DNA from: Escherichia sp. E1V33
GTDB taxonomy: Bacteria; Pseudomonadota; Gammaproteobacteria; Enterobacterales; Enterobacteriaceae
Length of the DNA stretch: 64,000 nucleotides
Direction of reading: 5' to 3'
NCBI RefSeq assembly: GCF_004211955.1
Contig: NZ_RHJI01000012.1
Span: forward strand, 1 to 64,000
Both the position numbers and the translations under genes were made by a program. The notes below the pieces were generated by a model. The model searched no databases, was not told the DNA's origin, and worked only from the letters and a program-made list of their open reading frames with translations. Below are positions 33,579 through 42,431 of this stretch, piece after piece. Every line of letters starts with the position of its first letter. Within the stretch, counting starts at the first letter, position 1.

Positions 33579-33714
33579 CGGGTCATGGCTGCATGAAAAA
33601 TAGAATAAAGTATAAATAACATTATCAGCCTGCTTACGGCTTGAAGAGAGTCACAGTATCTTGTGCAACATTATTGGAAAGAACGAGAGGCGGGGTAATT
33701 AAGCAAAAAATGTT

Positions 33715-33820
33715 AAAAAAAAGCCCATCGTGGGAGATGGGCAAAGACTACACACAGCAATTCGTTGTTTCACTCAGGGGATTTCCATGCTTATAAATCA
33801 ATATGTTGATTTATAACCGT
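33715..33820 (-). ncRNA. rprA: RprA small RNA
   Basis: The 106-base minus-strand segment begins ACGGTTATAAATCAACATAT, the start of RprA, and ends in the terminator hairpin GCCCATC-TCCCAC-GATGGGC with eight T (33715-33722). RprA is an Hfq-dependent RNA that frees the rpoS ribosome site by pairing with its leader and represses csgD, ydaM and others. The promoter upstream has -10 TACTAT (33827-33832 complement), 6 bases from the start, and the TGAGACGAATCTGATC-type RcsB box lies around 33855-33872, consistent with control by the Rcs phosphorelay. The match to the known sequence is from memory and looks complete. Confidence 0.95.
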
Positions 33821-33880
33821 GAGCTAATAGTAGGCATACGGCCTTTTTGCGTCGATCAGATTCGTCTCATTAGTTTAAAA
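33821..33880 (-). promoter_or_regulatory. rprA promoter with RcsB box
   Basis: Minus-strand -10 TACTAT (33827-33832) is correctly placed for a start at 33820. TGAGACGAATCTGATC (about 33855-33872), farther upstream, fits the RcsB-activated promoter of rprA. The -35 is poor, as expected for an activator-dependent promoter. Confidence 0.7.
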
Positions 33881-34005
33881 ACTGTAAAGAATTTGCGACA
33901 GGTACTACCAGCTGAATGGCGGTAAGCAGGAAAATATGGGGAAGAGCAAGCAAATATCAATTAGCGGTGGTTAACAATCAGGCGGCAGAGCCGCCTGATG
34001 AGAAA

Positions 34006-35118
34006 TTACTTATTCGGTTTCTCGATTTCGCCAAGTTCTTCGAGAATTTCTTCCGGTTGGTCCGTCGGCGGCGGGACTTCTTCCACCCACGCGGCAAACA
34101 GACGCCAGGAAACGGCTAACAGAACCGGACCAATAAACAGACCGATCATCCCGAAAGCAATCAAACCACCAATAACGCCAGAGAGGATCAGGATCAGCGG
34201 TAAATCGGCACCCATGCGAATTAACATTGGGCGGATGACGTTATCCAGCGTGCCAACCACACCGCTCCACACTAACAATACCGTTCCCCAGGTGGTATCG
34301 CCGGTCCAGTAGAGCCAGATAATCGCCGGAATGAGTACCGGCAACGGGCCAAGCTGGACAAGGCAGGAAAGGATCATTAACACCGTTAGCAAAGTTGCAT
34401 AAGGTACGCCGGATACGGCGAGGCCGATACCGCCAAGCACTGCCTGTACTAACGCCGTCACCACCACACCCAGCGCCACCGCGCGGATAGCCTGTGCCGC
34501 CAGCAGTACGGCGGCATCTCCGCGAACGCCTGCCAAACGGGTCGCAAAATGGCGAATGCCTTGTGCCACCTGTTCACCGCGCCAGTACAGCAGGGCGCTG
34601 AAGAGCAGCATCAGGGTACAATGCACCATAAAGCGCCCGATATGCGCGGCTTGCCCGACGAACCATGTGGTAGTGGTGCCAATATAAGGACGGACTTTCG
34701 CCATGATCGCCGTGCCCCCCATATCCAGCAAATTGTGCCAGCCTGCATACAGCTTCGCGCCAATCACCGGAATGGTATTCAGCCACGCTAAATCCGGTAA
34801 TGTCATGTCACCGCTGGAAATGGCTTTAATTAGCGGACCGCTGCCATCGACGATACTGTTAACCAATAAGGCAATAGGGATGATAAACACCATCACTAAT
34901 AACAGCGTCATCACCAGAACGGCGAGAGAGCGACGGCCAAACATGATCTTTTGCAAACGTAGCAATACCGGCCAGGTGGCGATAACCACCGTACCGGCCC
35001 ATGTAAAGCCGAGAATAAAGGGTTGAACAATCCACAGACATGCCACAATCATGATGGCTAAAAACAGCACCGAAAGCAGAATTTGTGCGACATCCCTGGG
35101 CTGACGAACATTTACCAT
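34006..35118 (-). CDS. ydiK: AI-2E family membrane protein
   Basis: YdiK (370 aa) is an AI-2E exporter family (TqsA/PerM type) membrane protein with about eight spans, beginning VAQILLSVLFLAIMIVACLW; the conserved C-terminal parts, IALLVNSIVDG and WSGVVGTLDNVIRPMLI, mark the family. Its substrate is not established; PurR control has been reported in E. coli but no site was traced. Transcribed leftward, divergent to ydiJ. Confidence 0.9.
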   Translation of the reverse strand: MVNVRQPRDVAQILLSVLFLAIMIVACLWIVQPFILGFTWAGTVVIATWPVLLRLQKIMFGRRSLAVLVMTLLLVMVFIIPIALLVNSIVDGSGPLIKAISSGDMTLPDLAWLNTIPVIGAKLYAGWHNLLDMGGTAIMAKVRPYIGTTTTWFVGQAAHIGRFMVHCTLMLLFSALLYWRGEQVAQGIRHFATRLAGVRGDAAVLLAAQAIRAVALGVVVTALVQAVLGGIGLAVSGVPYATLLTVLMILSCLVQLGPLPVLIPAIIWLYWTGDTTWGTVLLVWSGVVGTLDNVIRPMLIRMGADLPLILILSGVIGGLIAFGMIGLFIGPVLLAVSWRLFAAWVEEVPPPTDQPEEILEELGEIEKPNK

Positions 35119-35506
35119 AACTACTTTTCACCTTTTTTGTGCGTCAAATCGTCGACGCGACGTGAACACGCGAAACTCACCTGCATAATGATGAGCAATT
35201 TCAGCGGTTTTTAACAGGCCGATTCTGCCCTTAATTCTGATGGGCGTGTTAGAAAAAAATGTGGTACAACAACTCATGCAACACGCAAACGATTTACTCG
35301 TCGTATTTCAAGTTGCATATGCTGCGGCTACGTTCGTTCACCCCAGTCACTTACTTTTGTAAGCTCCTGGAGTTCACTCGCTTGCCGCCTTCCTGCAACT
35401 CGAAATCCATAGAGTAAATAAACATCACCTTTCTGTGCGCTATTGCAGCCGCCTGAAAGAACAGTGTATCGACCTACATCACAGACCGCAGGAAAGGGTC
35501 AATATA
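35119..35506. other. ydiK-ydiJ spacer with an ERIC element
   Basis: The 388-base spacer between divergent ydiK and ydiJ holds the ERIC repeat at about 35303-35407 and otherwise AT-rich DNA with no clear gene. The ydiJ ribosome site is AAAGG at about 35494. Confidence 0.55.
35303..35407. repeat. ERIC (IRU) repeat
   Basis: The core contains TCACCCCAGTCACTTAC followed by GTAAGCTCCTGGAGTTCAC, the well-known ERIC halves, as a large palindrome bordered by TTTCAAGTTGCA and TGCAACTCGAAA. About 105 bp, slightly shorter than the 127-bp consensus. ERIC elements are non-autonomous repeats of enterobacteria, transcribed into hairpins when in a UTR. Confidence 0.88.
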
Positions 35507-38500
35507 ATGATTCCACAGATTTCCCAGGCACCCGGCGTCGTTCAACTGGTGCTTAATTTTTTGCAAGAGCTGGAGCAACAAGGTTTTACCGGCGATACGG
35601 CGACAAGTTATGCCGATCGTCTGACAATGTCGACCGACAACAGTATTTACCAACTTCTCCCCGATGCGGTGGTATTTCCGCGTTCAACCGCAGATGTGGC
35701 GCTGATCGCCCGTCTTGCCGCGCAGGAACGCTATTCATCGCTGATCTTTACCCCCCGCGGCGGCGGCACCGGCACTAACGGTCAGGCGCTCAACCAGGGC
35801 ATTATTGTTGATATGTCCCGCCATATGAACCGCATCATCGAAATTAACCCTGAAGAGGGCTGGGTGCGCGTTGAGGCCGGGGTGATAAAAGACCAACTCA
35901 ATCAGTACCTGAAACCGTTCGGCTACTTTTTTGCGCCGGAACTTTCGACCAGCAACCGGGCAACGCTCGGTGGGATGATCAATACCGATGCATCCGGTCA
36001 GGGGTCGCTGGTCTATGGGAAAACGTCAGATCACGTGCTTGGCGTGCGGGCAGTGTTGTTGGGGGGAGATATTCTCGATACGCAACCTTTACCCGTCGAA
36101 TTGGCTGAAACGTTGGGTAAAACCAATACCGCTATCGGGCGGATCTACAACACGGTTTATCAACGCTGCCGCCAGCAACGCCAGTTAATCATCGACAAAT
36201 TCCCCAAACTTAACCGCTTTCTTACCGGTTATGACCTACGCCATGTCTTTAACGATGAAATGACCGAGTTCGATTTGACTCGCATTCTTACCGGATCAGA
36301 AGGGACGCTGGCCTTTATTACCGAAGCGCGACTGGATATTACTCGTCTGCCTAAAGTGCGCCGTCTGGTGAACGTCAAATATGACTCTTTTGACTCCGCG
36401 CTACGTAATGCGCCGTTTATGGTTGAGGCGCGAGCGCTTTCGGTAGAGACGGTGGACTCAAAAGTGCTGAATCTGGCGCGGGAAGATATTGTCTGGCATT
36501 CCGTCAGCGAGTTGATTACCGATGTGCCTGACAAAGAGATGCTCGGGCTGAACATTGTGGAATTTGCTGGTGATGATGAGGCGCTGATTGATGAGCGGGT
36601 AAATGCACTCTGTGCGCGGTTGGATGAGCTGATCGCCAGTCATCAAGCAGGTGTCATCGGCTGGCAGGTGTGCAGTGAGCTGGCAGGTGTTGAGCGTATT
36701 TATGCAATGCGCAAAAAAGCCGTCGGCCTGCTCGGTAATGCCAAAGGTGCCGCTAAGCCAATTCCGTTTGCTGAGGATACCTGCGTACCGCCGGAACATC
36801 TGGCCGATTATATTGCTGAATTTCGCGCGCTGCTCGACAGCCACGGCTTAAGCTACGGTATGTTCGGTCACGTCGACGCAGGTGTCTTGCACGTCCGTCC
36901 AGCGCTGGATATGTGCGATCCGCAACAAGAGATTTTGATGAAGCAAATCTCTGATGACGTGGTGGCGCTGACTGCGAAATACGGTGGTTTGTTGTGGGGC
37001 GAGCACGGCAAAGGTTTTCGCGCTGAATACAGCCCGGCGTTTTTCGGTGAGGAACTTTTTGCAGAACTGCGCAAAGTGAAAGCGGCATTTGACCCGCATA
37101 ACCGACTCAACCCAGGGAAGATTTGCCCGCCAGAAGGTCTCGATGCGCCGATGATGAAAGTGGACGCGGTGAAGCGCGGTACATTCGATCGGCAGATCCC
37201 CATTGCGGTACGCCAGCAGTGGCGCGGTGCGATGGAGTGTAACGGCAACGGTTTATGCTTCAACTTTGATGCCCGTAGTCCGATGTGTCCGTCGATGAAG
37301 ATCACCCAGAACCGGATTCATTCACCGAAAGGGCGCGCAACGCTGGTGCGTGAATGGCTGCGTTTGTTGGCGGATCGCGGCGTTGATCCACTCAAACTGG
37401 AACAAGAACTACCTGAATCCGGCGTCAGCTTGCGCACGTTAATTGCCCGCACGCGCAATAGCTGGCATGCAAATAAAGGCGAATATGACTTCTCGCACGA
37501 AGTGAAAGAGGCGATGTCGGGCTGCCTGGCATGTAAAGCGTGTTCGACTCAGTGCCCGATCAAAATTGATGTGCCGGAGTTTCGCTCTCGTTTCCTGCAA
37601 CTCTATCACACGCGTTATCTACGCCCATTGCGCGACCATCTGGTGGCAACGGTCGAAAGTTACGCGCCGCTGATGGCGCGTGCGCCAAAGACTTTTAACT
37701 TCTTCATTAACCAGCCGCTGGTGCGCAAACTCTCGGAAAAACACATCGGTATGGTCGACTTGCCGCTGCTTTCAGTGCCGTCGTTGCAACAACAAATGGT
37801 GGGGCATCGCTCGGCAAACATGACGCTGGAACAGCTTGAAGCGCTCAGTACAGAACAGAAAGCACGCACGGTGTTGGTGGTGCAGGATCCTTTCACCAGT
37901 TATTACGATGCGCAGGTAGTGGCGGATTTTGTCCGTCTGGTCGAAAAATTAGGTTTCCAGCCTGTGTTACTGCCATTTTCGCCAAATGGAAAAGCCCAGC
38001 ATATCAAAGGTTTTCTCAATCGATTTGCGAAGACGGCGAAAAAGACGGCGGATTTCCTTAACCGCATGGCGAAACTGGGTATGCCAATGGTGGGTGTCGA
38101 TCCGGCACTGGTGCTCTGTTATCGCGATGAATATAAACTGGTTCTGGGCGAGGAGCGTGGCGAGTTTAACGTCTTACTGGCGAATGAGTGGCTGGCAAGC
38201 GCACTTGAGCCACAGCCGATGGCTACAGTCAGCGGTGAATCATGGTATTTCTTTGGTCACTGTACCGAAGTTACCGCCTTGCCGGGTGCGCCAGCACAAT
38301 GGGCCGCGATATTTGCCCGTTTTGGCGCGAAACTGGAAAATGTCAGCGTGGGTTGCTGCGGCATGGCAGGGACTTACGGACATGAAGCGAAAAACCATAA
38401 GAACTCGCTCGGGATCTATGAGTTATCCTGGCATCAGGCTATGCAGCGACTGCCGCGTAATCGCTGTCTGGCGACCGGGTATTCTTGCCGTAGTCAGGTA

Positions 38501-38563
38501 AAACGGGTTGAAGGCACAGGGGTACGCCATCCTGTGCAGGCTTTACTGGAGATTATTAAATGA
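35507..38563 (+). CDS. ydiJ: FAD-linked oxidase with Fe-S domain (D-2-hydroxyglutarate dehydrogenase)
   Basis: YdiJ (1018 aa) fuses a PCMH-type FAD domain (about 30-260; RGGGTGTNGQALN and ATLGGMINTDASGQGS), the FAD oxidase C-terminal domain (about 290-560; HVDAGVLHVRP), and a C-terminal region with SGCLACKACSTQCP (4Fe-4S) and a Cys-Cys-Gly-type domain (NVSVGCCGMAGTYGHE), as in LutA/GlpC. E. coli YdiJ has been reported to oxidise D-2-hydroxyglutarate. The start was set at MIPQISQ, 24 codons into the open frame, because AAAGGGT lies about 9 bases before it and it gives the known length. The stop overlaps menI by 4 bases. Confidence 0.93.
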   Translation: MIPQISQAPGVVQLVLNFLQELEQQGFTGDTATSYADRLTMSTDNSIYQLLPDAVVFPRSTADVALIARLAAQERYSSLIFTPRGGGTGTNGQALNQGIIVDMSRHMNRIIEINPEEGWVRVEAGVIKDQLNQYLKPFGYFFAPELSTSNRATLGGMINTDASGQGSLVYGKTSDHVLGVRAVLLGGDILDTQPLPVELAETLGKTNTAIGRIYNTVYQRCRQQRQLIIDKFPKLNRFLTGYDLRHVFNDEMTEFDLTRILTGSEGTLAFITEARLDITRLPKVRRLVNVKYDSFDSALRNAPFMVEARALSVETVDSKVLNLAREDIVWHSVSELITDVPDKEMLGLNIVEFAGDDEALIDERVNALCARLDELIASHQAGVIGWQVCSELAGVERIYAMRKKAVGLLGNAKGAAKPIPFAEDTCVPPEHLADYIAEFRALLDSHGLSYGMFGHVDAGVLHVRPALDMCDPQQEILMKQISDDVVALTAKYGGLLWGEHGKGFRAEYSPAFFGEELFAELRKVKAAFDPHNRLNPGKICPPEGLDAPMMKVDAVKRGTFDRQIPIAVRQQWRGAMECNGNGLCFNFDARSPMCPSMKITQNRIHSPKGRATLVREWLRLLADRGVDPLKLEQELPESGVSLRTLIARTRNSWHANKGEYDFSHEVKEAMSGCLACKACSTQCPIKIDVPEFRSRFLQLYHTRYLRPLRDHLVATVESYAPLMARAPKTFNFFINQPLVRKLSEKHIGMVDLPLLSVPSLQQQMVGHRSANMTLEQLEALSTEQKARTVLVVQDPFTSYYDAQVVADFVRLVEKLGFQPVLLPFSPNGKAQHIKGFLNRFAKTAKKTADFLNRMAKLGMPMVGVDPALVLCYRDEYKLVLGEERGEFNVLLANEWLASALEPQPMATVSGESWYFFGHCTEVTALPGAPAQWAAIFARFGAKLENVSVGCCGMAGTYGHEAKNHKNSLGIYELSWHQAMQRLPRNRCLATGYSCRSQVKRVEGTGVRHPVQALLEIIK

Positions 38564-38970
38564 TATGGAAACGTAAAATCACTCTGGAAGCACTGAATGC
38601 CATGGGTGAAGGAAACATGGTGGGATTGCTGGATATTCGTTTTGAACATATTGGTGATGAAACGCTTGAAGCAACAATGCCGGTAGACTCGCGGACAAAG
38701 CAGCCTTTTGGGCTGCTACATGGCGGGGCGTCTGTGGTGCTGGCTGAAAGTATTGGTTCCGTTGCCGGGTATTTATGTACCGAAGGCGAGCAAAAAGTCG
38801 TTGGCCTGGAAATCAATGCTAACCATGTTCGCTCGGCACGAGAAGGGCGGGTACGCGGCGTTTGTAAACCGCTGCATCTCGGTTCACGTCATCAGGTATG
38901 GCAGATCGAAATCTTCGATGAGAAAGGGCGTTTGTGTTGTTCATCACGATTGACGACCGCCATTTTGTGA
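38560..38970 (+). CDS. menI: 1,4-dihydroxy-2-naphthoyl-CoA hydrolase
   Basis: MenI (YdiI, 136 aa) is a hot-dog fold thioesterase that cuts DHNA-CoA in menaquinone synthesis and also hydrolyses other aryl-CoAs. The fold is complete: an N-terminal helix then the catalytic QPFGLLHGGASVVLAES motif with Glu/Gln, and VVGLEINANHVRSAREG. It shares ATGA with the end of ydiJ. A short AT-rich stretch follows before ydiH. Confidence 0.93.
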   Translation: MIWKRKITLEALNAMGEGNMVGLLDIRFEHIGDETLEATMPVDSRTKQPFGLLHGGASVVLAESIGSVAGYLCTEGEQKVVGLEINANHVRSAREGRVRGVCKPLHLGSRHQVWQIEIFDEKGRLCCSSRLTTAIL

Positions 38971-39068
38971 CGTTGTCACCAGAAAAGTGTGATGCATATT
39001 GCTTTTGGTTATTATCTGCGCAGTAAACGGTGGTATACTGTGCAGGTCTTGTCTAAAGCGAGGATGCT

Positions 39069-39257
39069 ATGTCTACTCAACTTAATCCCACCCAGCTGGC
39101 TATCGAATTTTTACGCCGTGACCAAAGCAATCTTTCACCCGCTCAATATCTCAAGCGTCTGAAACAACTCGAACTTGAATTTACTGACCTGCTTACCCTC
39201 TCTTCTACGGAACTGAAAGAAGAAATCTACTTCGCCTGGCGTCTGGGCGTGCATTAA
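39069..39257 (+). CDS. ydiH: YdiH, small conserved protein
   Basis: YdiH (62 aa) begins MSTQLNPTQLAIEFLRRDQS; the rest is helical and acidic (KRLKQLELEFTDLL). GAGGATG precedes the ATG. No domain with a known function is recognised and there is no signal peptide or membrane segment. It matches the E. coli protein of this name in length and position. Confidence 0.85.
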   Translation: MSTQLNPTQLAIEFLRRDQSNLSPAQYLKRLKQLELEFTDLLTLSSTELKEEIYFAWRLGVH

Positions 39258-39420
39258 TCGCTACTGAACATAGTCTGAACGCCCATCGACCTGGATTAAC
39301 ATCTGTCCAGGTCTGACGATTGCTCTCTGACCGTCCTCCCGTTGTTACCTGCCTGATATTGCTCAAAAATAACACAAATCGCAGTTTGTGTTAAAACGGC
39401 GCCGCAGTCTTATGAGATTA

Positions 39421-39484
39421 TTCTTATCGCCCCTTCAAGAGCTAAGCCACTTTGAGTGCCGGAGATAAGCGCCGGATGGGGTAG
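39421..39484 (+). ncRNA. rydB: RydB-like small RNA
   Basis: This segment, starting near TTCTTATCGCCCCTTCAAGA, matches what I remember of the RydB family, found between ydiH and sufA. CTTATC (39423-39428) can pair with GATAAG (39464-39469) in the loop of a small CCGG hairpin (39459-39475), and CCCC (39430-39433) can pair with GGGG (39478-39481). The pairings cross, so an H-type pseudoknot is possible. A strong terminator follows at 39485-39525. The 5' end is not fixed by a clear promoter. Confidence 0.6.
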
Positions 39485-39525
39485 AAACCCTTAAGCCTGT
39501 GATGCACAGACTTAAGGGTTTTCTT
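39485..39525 (+). terminator. Terminator after the RydB-like RNA
   Basis: AAACCCTTAAG and CTTAAGGGTTT form an 11-bp stem (39485-39495 with 39511-39521) followed by TTCTT. It would end transcripts from ydiH or rydB before the suf promoter. Confidence 0.85.
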
Positions 39526-39748
39526 ATTTCAGAACTCGCCACTTTTTTACCTATCTCTTAAATAGTCATTTTCGATACAACTTTTTCTTTTCCATCACAG
39601 CCTTAACGCCACTTTGATAATAACCATTATCTAACAACGAGATACCTAATTCTTAGCATCCCTGTTAACCCTCTTATCAGGGTCTATGCTTATTAAATAC
39701 AGGCAAAAAGCATGTTTTACGCTAAAGCCCCTGCGTTTGCTGGGTTGA

Positions 39749-39768
39749 ACTGATAATCATTATCACTA
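39749..39768 (+). promoter_or_regulatory. Fur box of the suf operon
   Basis: ACTGATAATCATTATCACTA closely matches the 19-bp Fur consensus GATAATGATAATCATTATC over its palindromic core. It sits 43 bases before the sufA ATG and is the known site where Fe-Fur represses and apo-IscR activates suf transcription. Confidence 0.85.
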
Positions 39769-39810
39769 ACATGCTGTTATCCGCTGAAAGCGATGAAGTG
39801 AGGTAAATCG

Positions 39811-40179
39811 ATGGACATGCATTCAGGAACGTTTAATCCAGAGGATTTCGCCTGGCAAGGCTTAACGTTAACACCCGCAGCCGCGGCGCATATCCGTGAG
39901 TTGGTCGAGAAGCAGTCGGGCATGGTCGGCGTGCGTTTAGGTGTCAAACAAACAGGCTGCGCGGGCTTTGGCTATGTGCTCGACAGCGTCAGCGAGCCAG
40001 AGAAAGACGATCTGCTGTTTGAACGTGACGGCGCGAAACTGTTCGTCCCGCTGCAAGCGATGCCATTTATTGATGGCACGGAAGTCGATTTCGTTCGCGA
40101 AGGACTTAATCAGATATTCAAATTTCACAACCCGAAAGCCCAGAATGAATGTGGCTGTGGCGAAAGCTTTGGGGTATAG
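39811..40179 (+). CDS. sufA: A-type iron-sulfur carrier
   Basis: SufA (122 aa) carries Fe-S clusters from the SufBCD scaffold to target proteins. The three conserved cysteines are Cys50 ([10 protein letters not shown]) and Cys114 and Cys116 in ECGCGESFG. The N-terminal extension ([15 protein letters not shown]) is typical of SufA compared with IscA. GAGGTAAA lies 8 bases before the ATG. First gene of sufABCDSE, 9 bases before the sufB start. Confidence 0.97.
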   Translation: MDMHSGTFNPEDFAWQGLTLTPAAAAHIRELVEKQSGMVGVRLGVKQTGCAGFGYVLDSVSEPEKDDLLFERDGAKLFVPLQAMPFIDGTEVDFVREGLNQIFKFHNPKAQNECGCGESFGV

Positions 40180-40187
40180 GCGGTACT

Positions 40188-41675
40188 ATGTCTCGTAATA
40201 CTGAAGCAACTGACGATGTCAAAACCTGGACCGGCGGCCCGCTGAATTATAAAGAAGGATTCTTCACCCAGTTAGCCACTGATGAGCTGGCAAAGGGGAT
40301 AAACGAAGAGGTGGTGCGCGCAATTTCGGCGAAGCGTAATGAGCCGGAGTGGATGCTGGAGTTTCGTCTCAACGCCTATCGCGCATGGCTGGAAATGGAA
40401 GAGCCGCACTGGCTGAAAGCGCACTACGACAAGCTGAATTATCAGGATTACAGCTATTACTCGGCGCCGTCGTGCGGTAATTGTGACGACACCTGTGCGT
40501 CGGAACCTGGCGCGGTACAGCAAACTGGCGCGAACGCGTATTTAAGTAAAGAGGTGGAGGCTGCGTTTGAGCAGCTAGGTGTTCCCGTGCGGGAAGGCAA
40601 AGAGGTGGCTGTAGATGCCATTTTCGACTCTGTTTCGGTTGCCACCACTTATCGCGAAAAACTGGCGGAGCAGGGAATTATTTTTTGTTCCTTTGGCGAG
40701 GCGATCCACGATCACCCGGAACTGGTGCGTAAATATCTCGGCACCGTGGTGCCGGGGAATGACAACTTCTTTGCCGCACTTAATGCGGCGGTCGCCTCTG
40801 ACGGTACGTTTATTTATGTGCCTAAAGGCGTGCGCTGCCCGATGGAGCTTTCCACCTATTTCCGCATTAACGCGGAAAAAACCGGGCAGTTTGAGCGCAC
40901 CATTCTGGTGGCCGACGAAAACAGCTACGTCAGCTACATTGAAGGCTGTTCCGCTCCGGTGCGTGACAGCTATCAACTACACGCTGCGGTGGTGGAAGTC
41001 ATCATCCATAAAAACGCCGAGGTGAAATATTCCACGGTACAAAACTGGTTCCCTGGTGATAACAACACCGGCGGTATTCTCAACTTCGTCACCAAGCGAG
41101 CTTTGTGCGAAGGGGAAAACAGCAAAATGTCATGGACGCAATCGGAAACCGGTTCAGCCATTACGTGGAAATACCCCAGCTGCATTCTGCGCGGCGATAA
41201 CTCCATTGGTGAGTTTTACTCAGTGGCACTGACCAGCGGTCATCAGCAGGCTGATACCGGCACCAAGATGATCCACATCGGCAAAAACACCAAATCAACC
41301 ATTATCTCGAAAGGGATCTCCGCCGGACACAGCCAGAACAGCTATCGCGGATTAGTGAAAATCATGCCGACGGCGACCAACGCGCGCAACTTCACTCAGT
41401 GCGACTCAATGCTGATTGGCGCTAATTGTGGGGCGCATACCTTCCCGTATGTTGAGTGTCGTAACAACAGTGCGCAACTGGAGCACGAGGCAACGACATC
41501 ACGTATTGGTGAAGATCAACTGTTTTACTGCCTGCAACGCGGGATTAGTGAAGAAGACGCCATCTCGATGATTGTTAACGGTTTCTGCAAAGACGTGTTC
41601 TCGGAGCTGCCGCTGGAATTTGCCGTTGAAGCACAAAAACTCCTCGCCATCAGTCTTGAACACAGCGTCGGATAA
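40188..41675 (+). CDS. sufB: Fe-S assembly scaffold SufB
   Basis: SufB (495 aa) is the main scaffold of SufBC2D, on which clusters are built with sulfur from SufSE. It is mostly beta-helix. Cys residues include the SCGNCDDTC cluster near 90-100 and the conserved [16 protein letters not shown] (Cys405 in E. coli) thought to accept sulfur. The start at 40188 ([10 protein letters not shown]) was preferred over the frame open 13 codons earlier because GGCGGTACT sits 5 bases upstream and it matches the known N-terminus. Overlaps nothing; 8 bases after sufA. Confidence 0.97.
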   Translation: MSRNTEATDDVKTWTGGPLNYKEGFFTQLATDELAKGINEEVVRAISAKRNEPEWMLEFRLNAYRAWLEMEEPHWLKAHYDKLNYQDYSYYSAPSCGNCDDTCASEPGAVQQTGANAYLSKEVEAAFEQLGVPVREGKEVAVDAIFDSVSVATTYREKLAEQGIIFCSFGEAIHDHPELVRKYLGTVVPGNDNFFAALNAAVASDGTFIYVPKGVRCPMELSTYFRINAEKTGQFERTILVADENSYVSYIEGCSAPVRDSYQLHAAVVEVIIHKNAEVKYSTVQNWFPGDNNTGGILNFVTKRALCEGENSKMSWTQSETGSAITWKYPSCILRGDNSIGEFYSVALTSGHQQADTGTKMIHIGKNTKSTIISKGISAGHSQNSYRGLVKIMPTATNARNFTQCDSMLIGANCGAHTFPYVECRNNSAQLEHEATTSRIGEDQLFYCLQRGISEEDAISMIVNGFCKDVFSELPLEFAVEAQKLLAISLEHSVG

Positions 41676-41684
41676 GGAATAAAC

Positions 41685-42431
41685 ATGTTAAGTATTAAAG
41701 ATTTACACGTCAGCGTGGAAGATAAAACTATTCTGCGTGGATTAAGCCTCGATGTTCGTCCCGGCGAAGTTCACGCCATTATGGGGCCAAACGGTTCGGG
41801 CAAAAGTACCTTATCGGCAACGCTTGCCGGGCGAGAAGATTATGAAGTGACGGGCGGCACGGTTGAGTTTAAAGGCAAAGATTTGCTTGAGCTGTCGCCG
41901 GAAGATCGCGCGGGCGAAGGCATCTTTATGGCTTTCCAGTATCCGGTGGAAATCCCTGGCGTCAGCAACCAGTTTTTCCTGCAAACGGCACTTAATGCGG
42001 TGCGCAGCTATCGCGGTCAGGAATCTCTCGACCGCTTCGATTTTCAGGATTTGATGGAAGAGAAAATCGCGCTGTTGAAGATGCCGGAAGATTTATTGAC
42101 CCGTTCGGTAAACGTTGGTTTTTCCGGTGGCGAGAAAAAGCGCAACGATATTTTGCAAATGGCGGTGCTGGAACCGGAGTTATGCATTCTTGATGAGTCG
42201 GACTCCGGGCTGGATATCGACGCATTAAAAGTGGTTGCTGATGGCGTGAACTCGCTGCGTGACGGCAAGCGTTCATTCATCATTGTTACGCACTACCAAC
42301 GCATTCTTGACTACATCAAGCCTGATTACGTCCATGTGTTGTATCAGGGGCGAATCGTGAAATCCGGCGATTTCACGTTGGTCAAACAACTGGAGGAGCA
42401 GGGTTATGGCTGGCTTACCGAACAGCAGTAA
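41685..42431 (+). CDS. sufC: Fe-S assembly ATPase SufC
   Basis: SufC (248 aa) is an ABC-type ATPase that docks on SufB and SufD and drives the change that exposes the cluster-building site. Walker A GPNGSGKST is at residues 34-42, the FSGGEKKRNDILQ signature near 142 and Walker B LCILDESDSGLD. It has the typical SufC DESDSG instead of DEPT. The sufD start lies 26 bases before its stop, a strong coupling. Confidence 0.97.
   Translation: MLSIKDLHVSVEDKTILRGLSLDVRPGEVHAIMGPNGSGKSTLSATLAGREDYEVTGGTVEFKGKDLLELSPEDRAGEGIFMAFQYPVEIPGVSNQFFLQTALNAVRSYRGQESLDRFDFQDLMEEKIALLKMPEDLLTRSVNVGFSGGEKKRNDILQMAVLEPELCILDESDSGLDIDALKVVADGVNSLRDGKRSFIIVTHYQRILDYIKPDYVHVLYQGRIVKSGDFTLVKQLEEQGYGWLTEQQ

Larger units (their letters stand above)
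39258..39810. promoter_or_regulatory. ydiH-sufA spacer: RydB-like RNA, terminator, suf promoter
   Basis: The 553-base spacer contains the RydB-like RNA at 39421-39484 and its terminator, then an AT-rich segment (39526-39747, where IHF and OxyR binding is expected for suf in E. coli but was not traced base by base), and a Fur box at 39749-39768. The first 160 bases hold the ydiH end and no clear gene. Confidence 0.55.
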
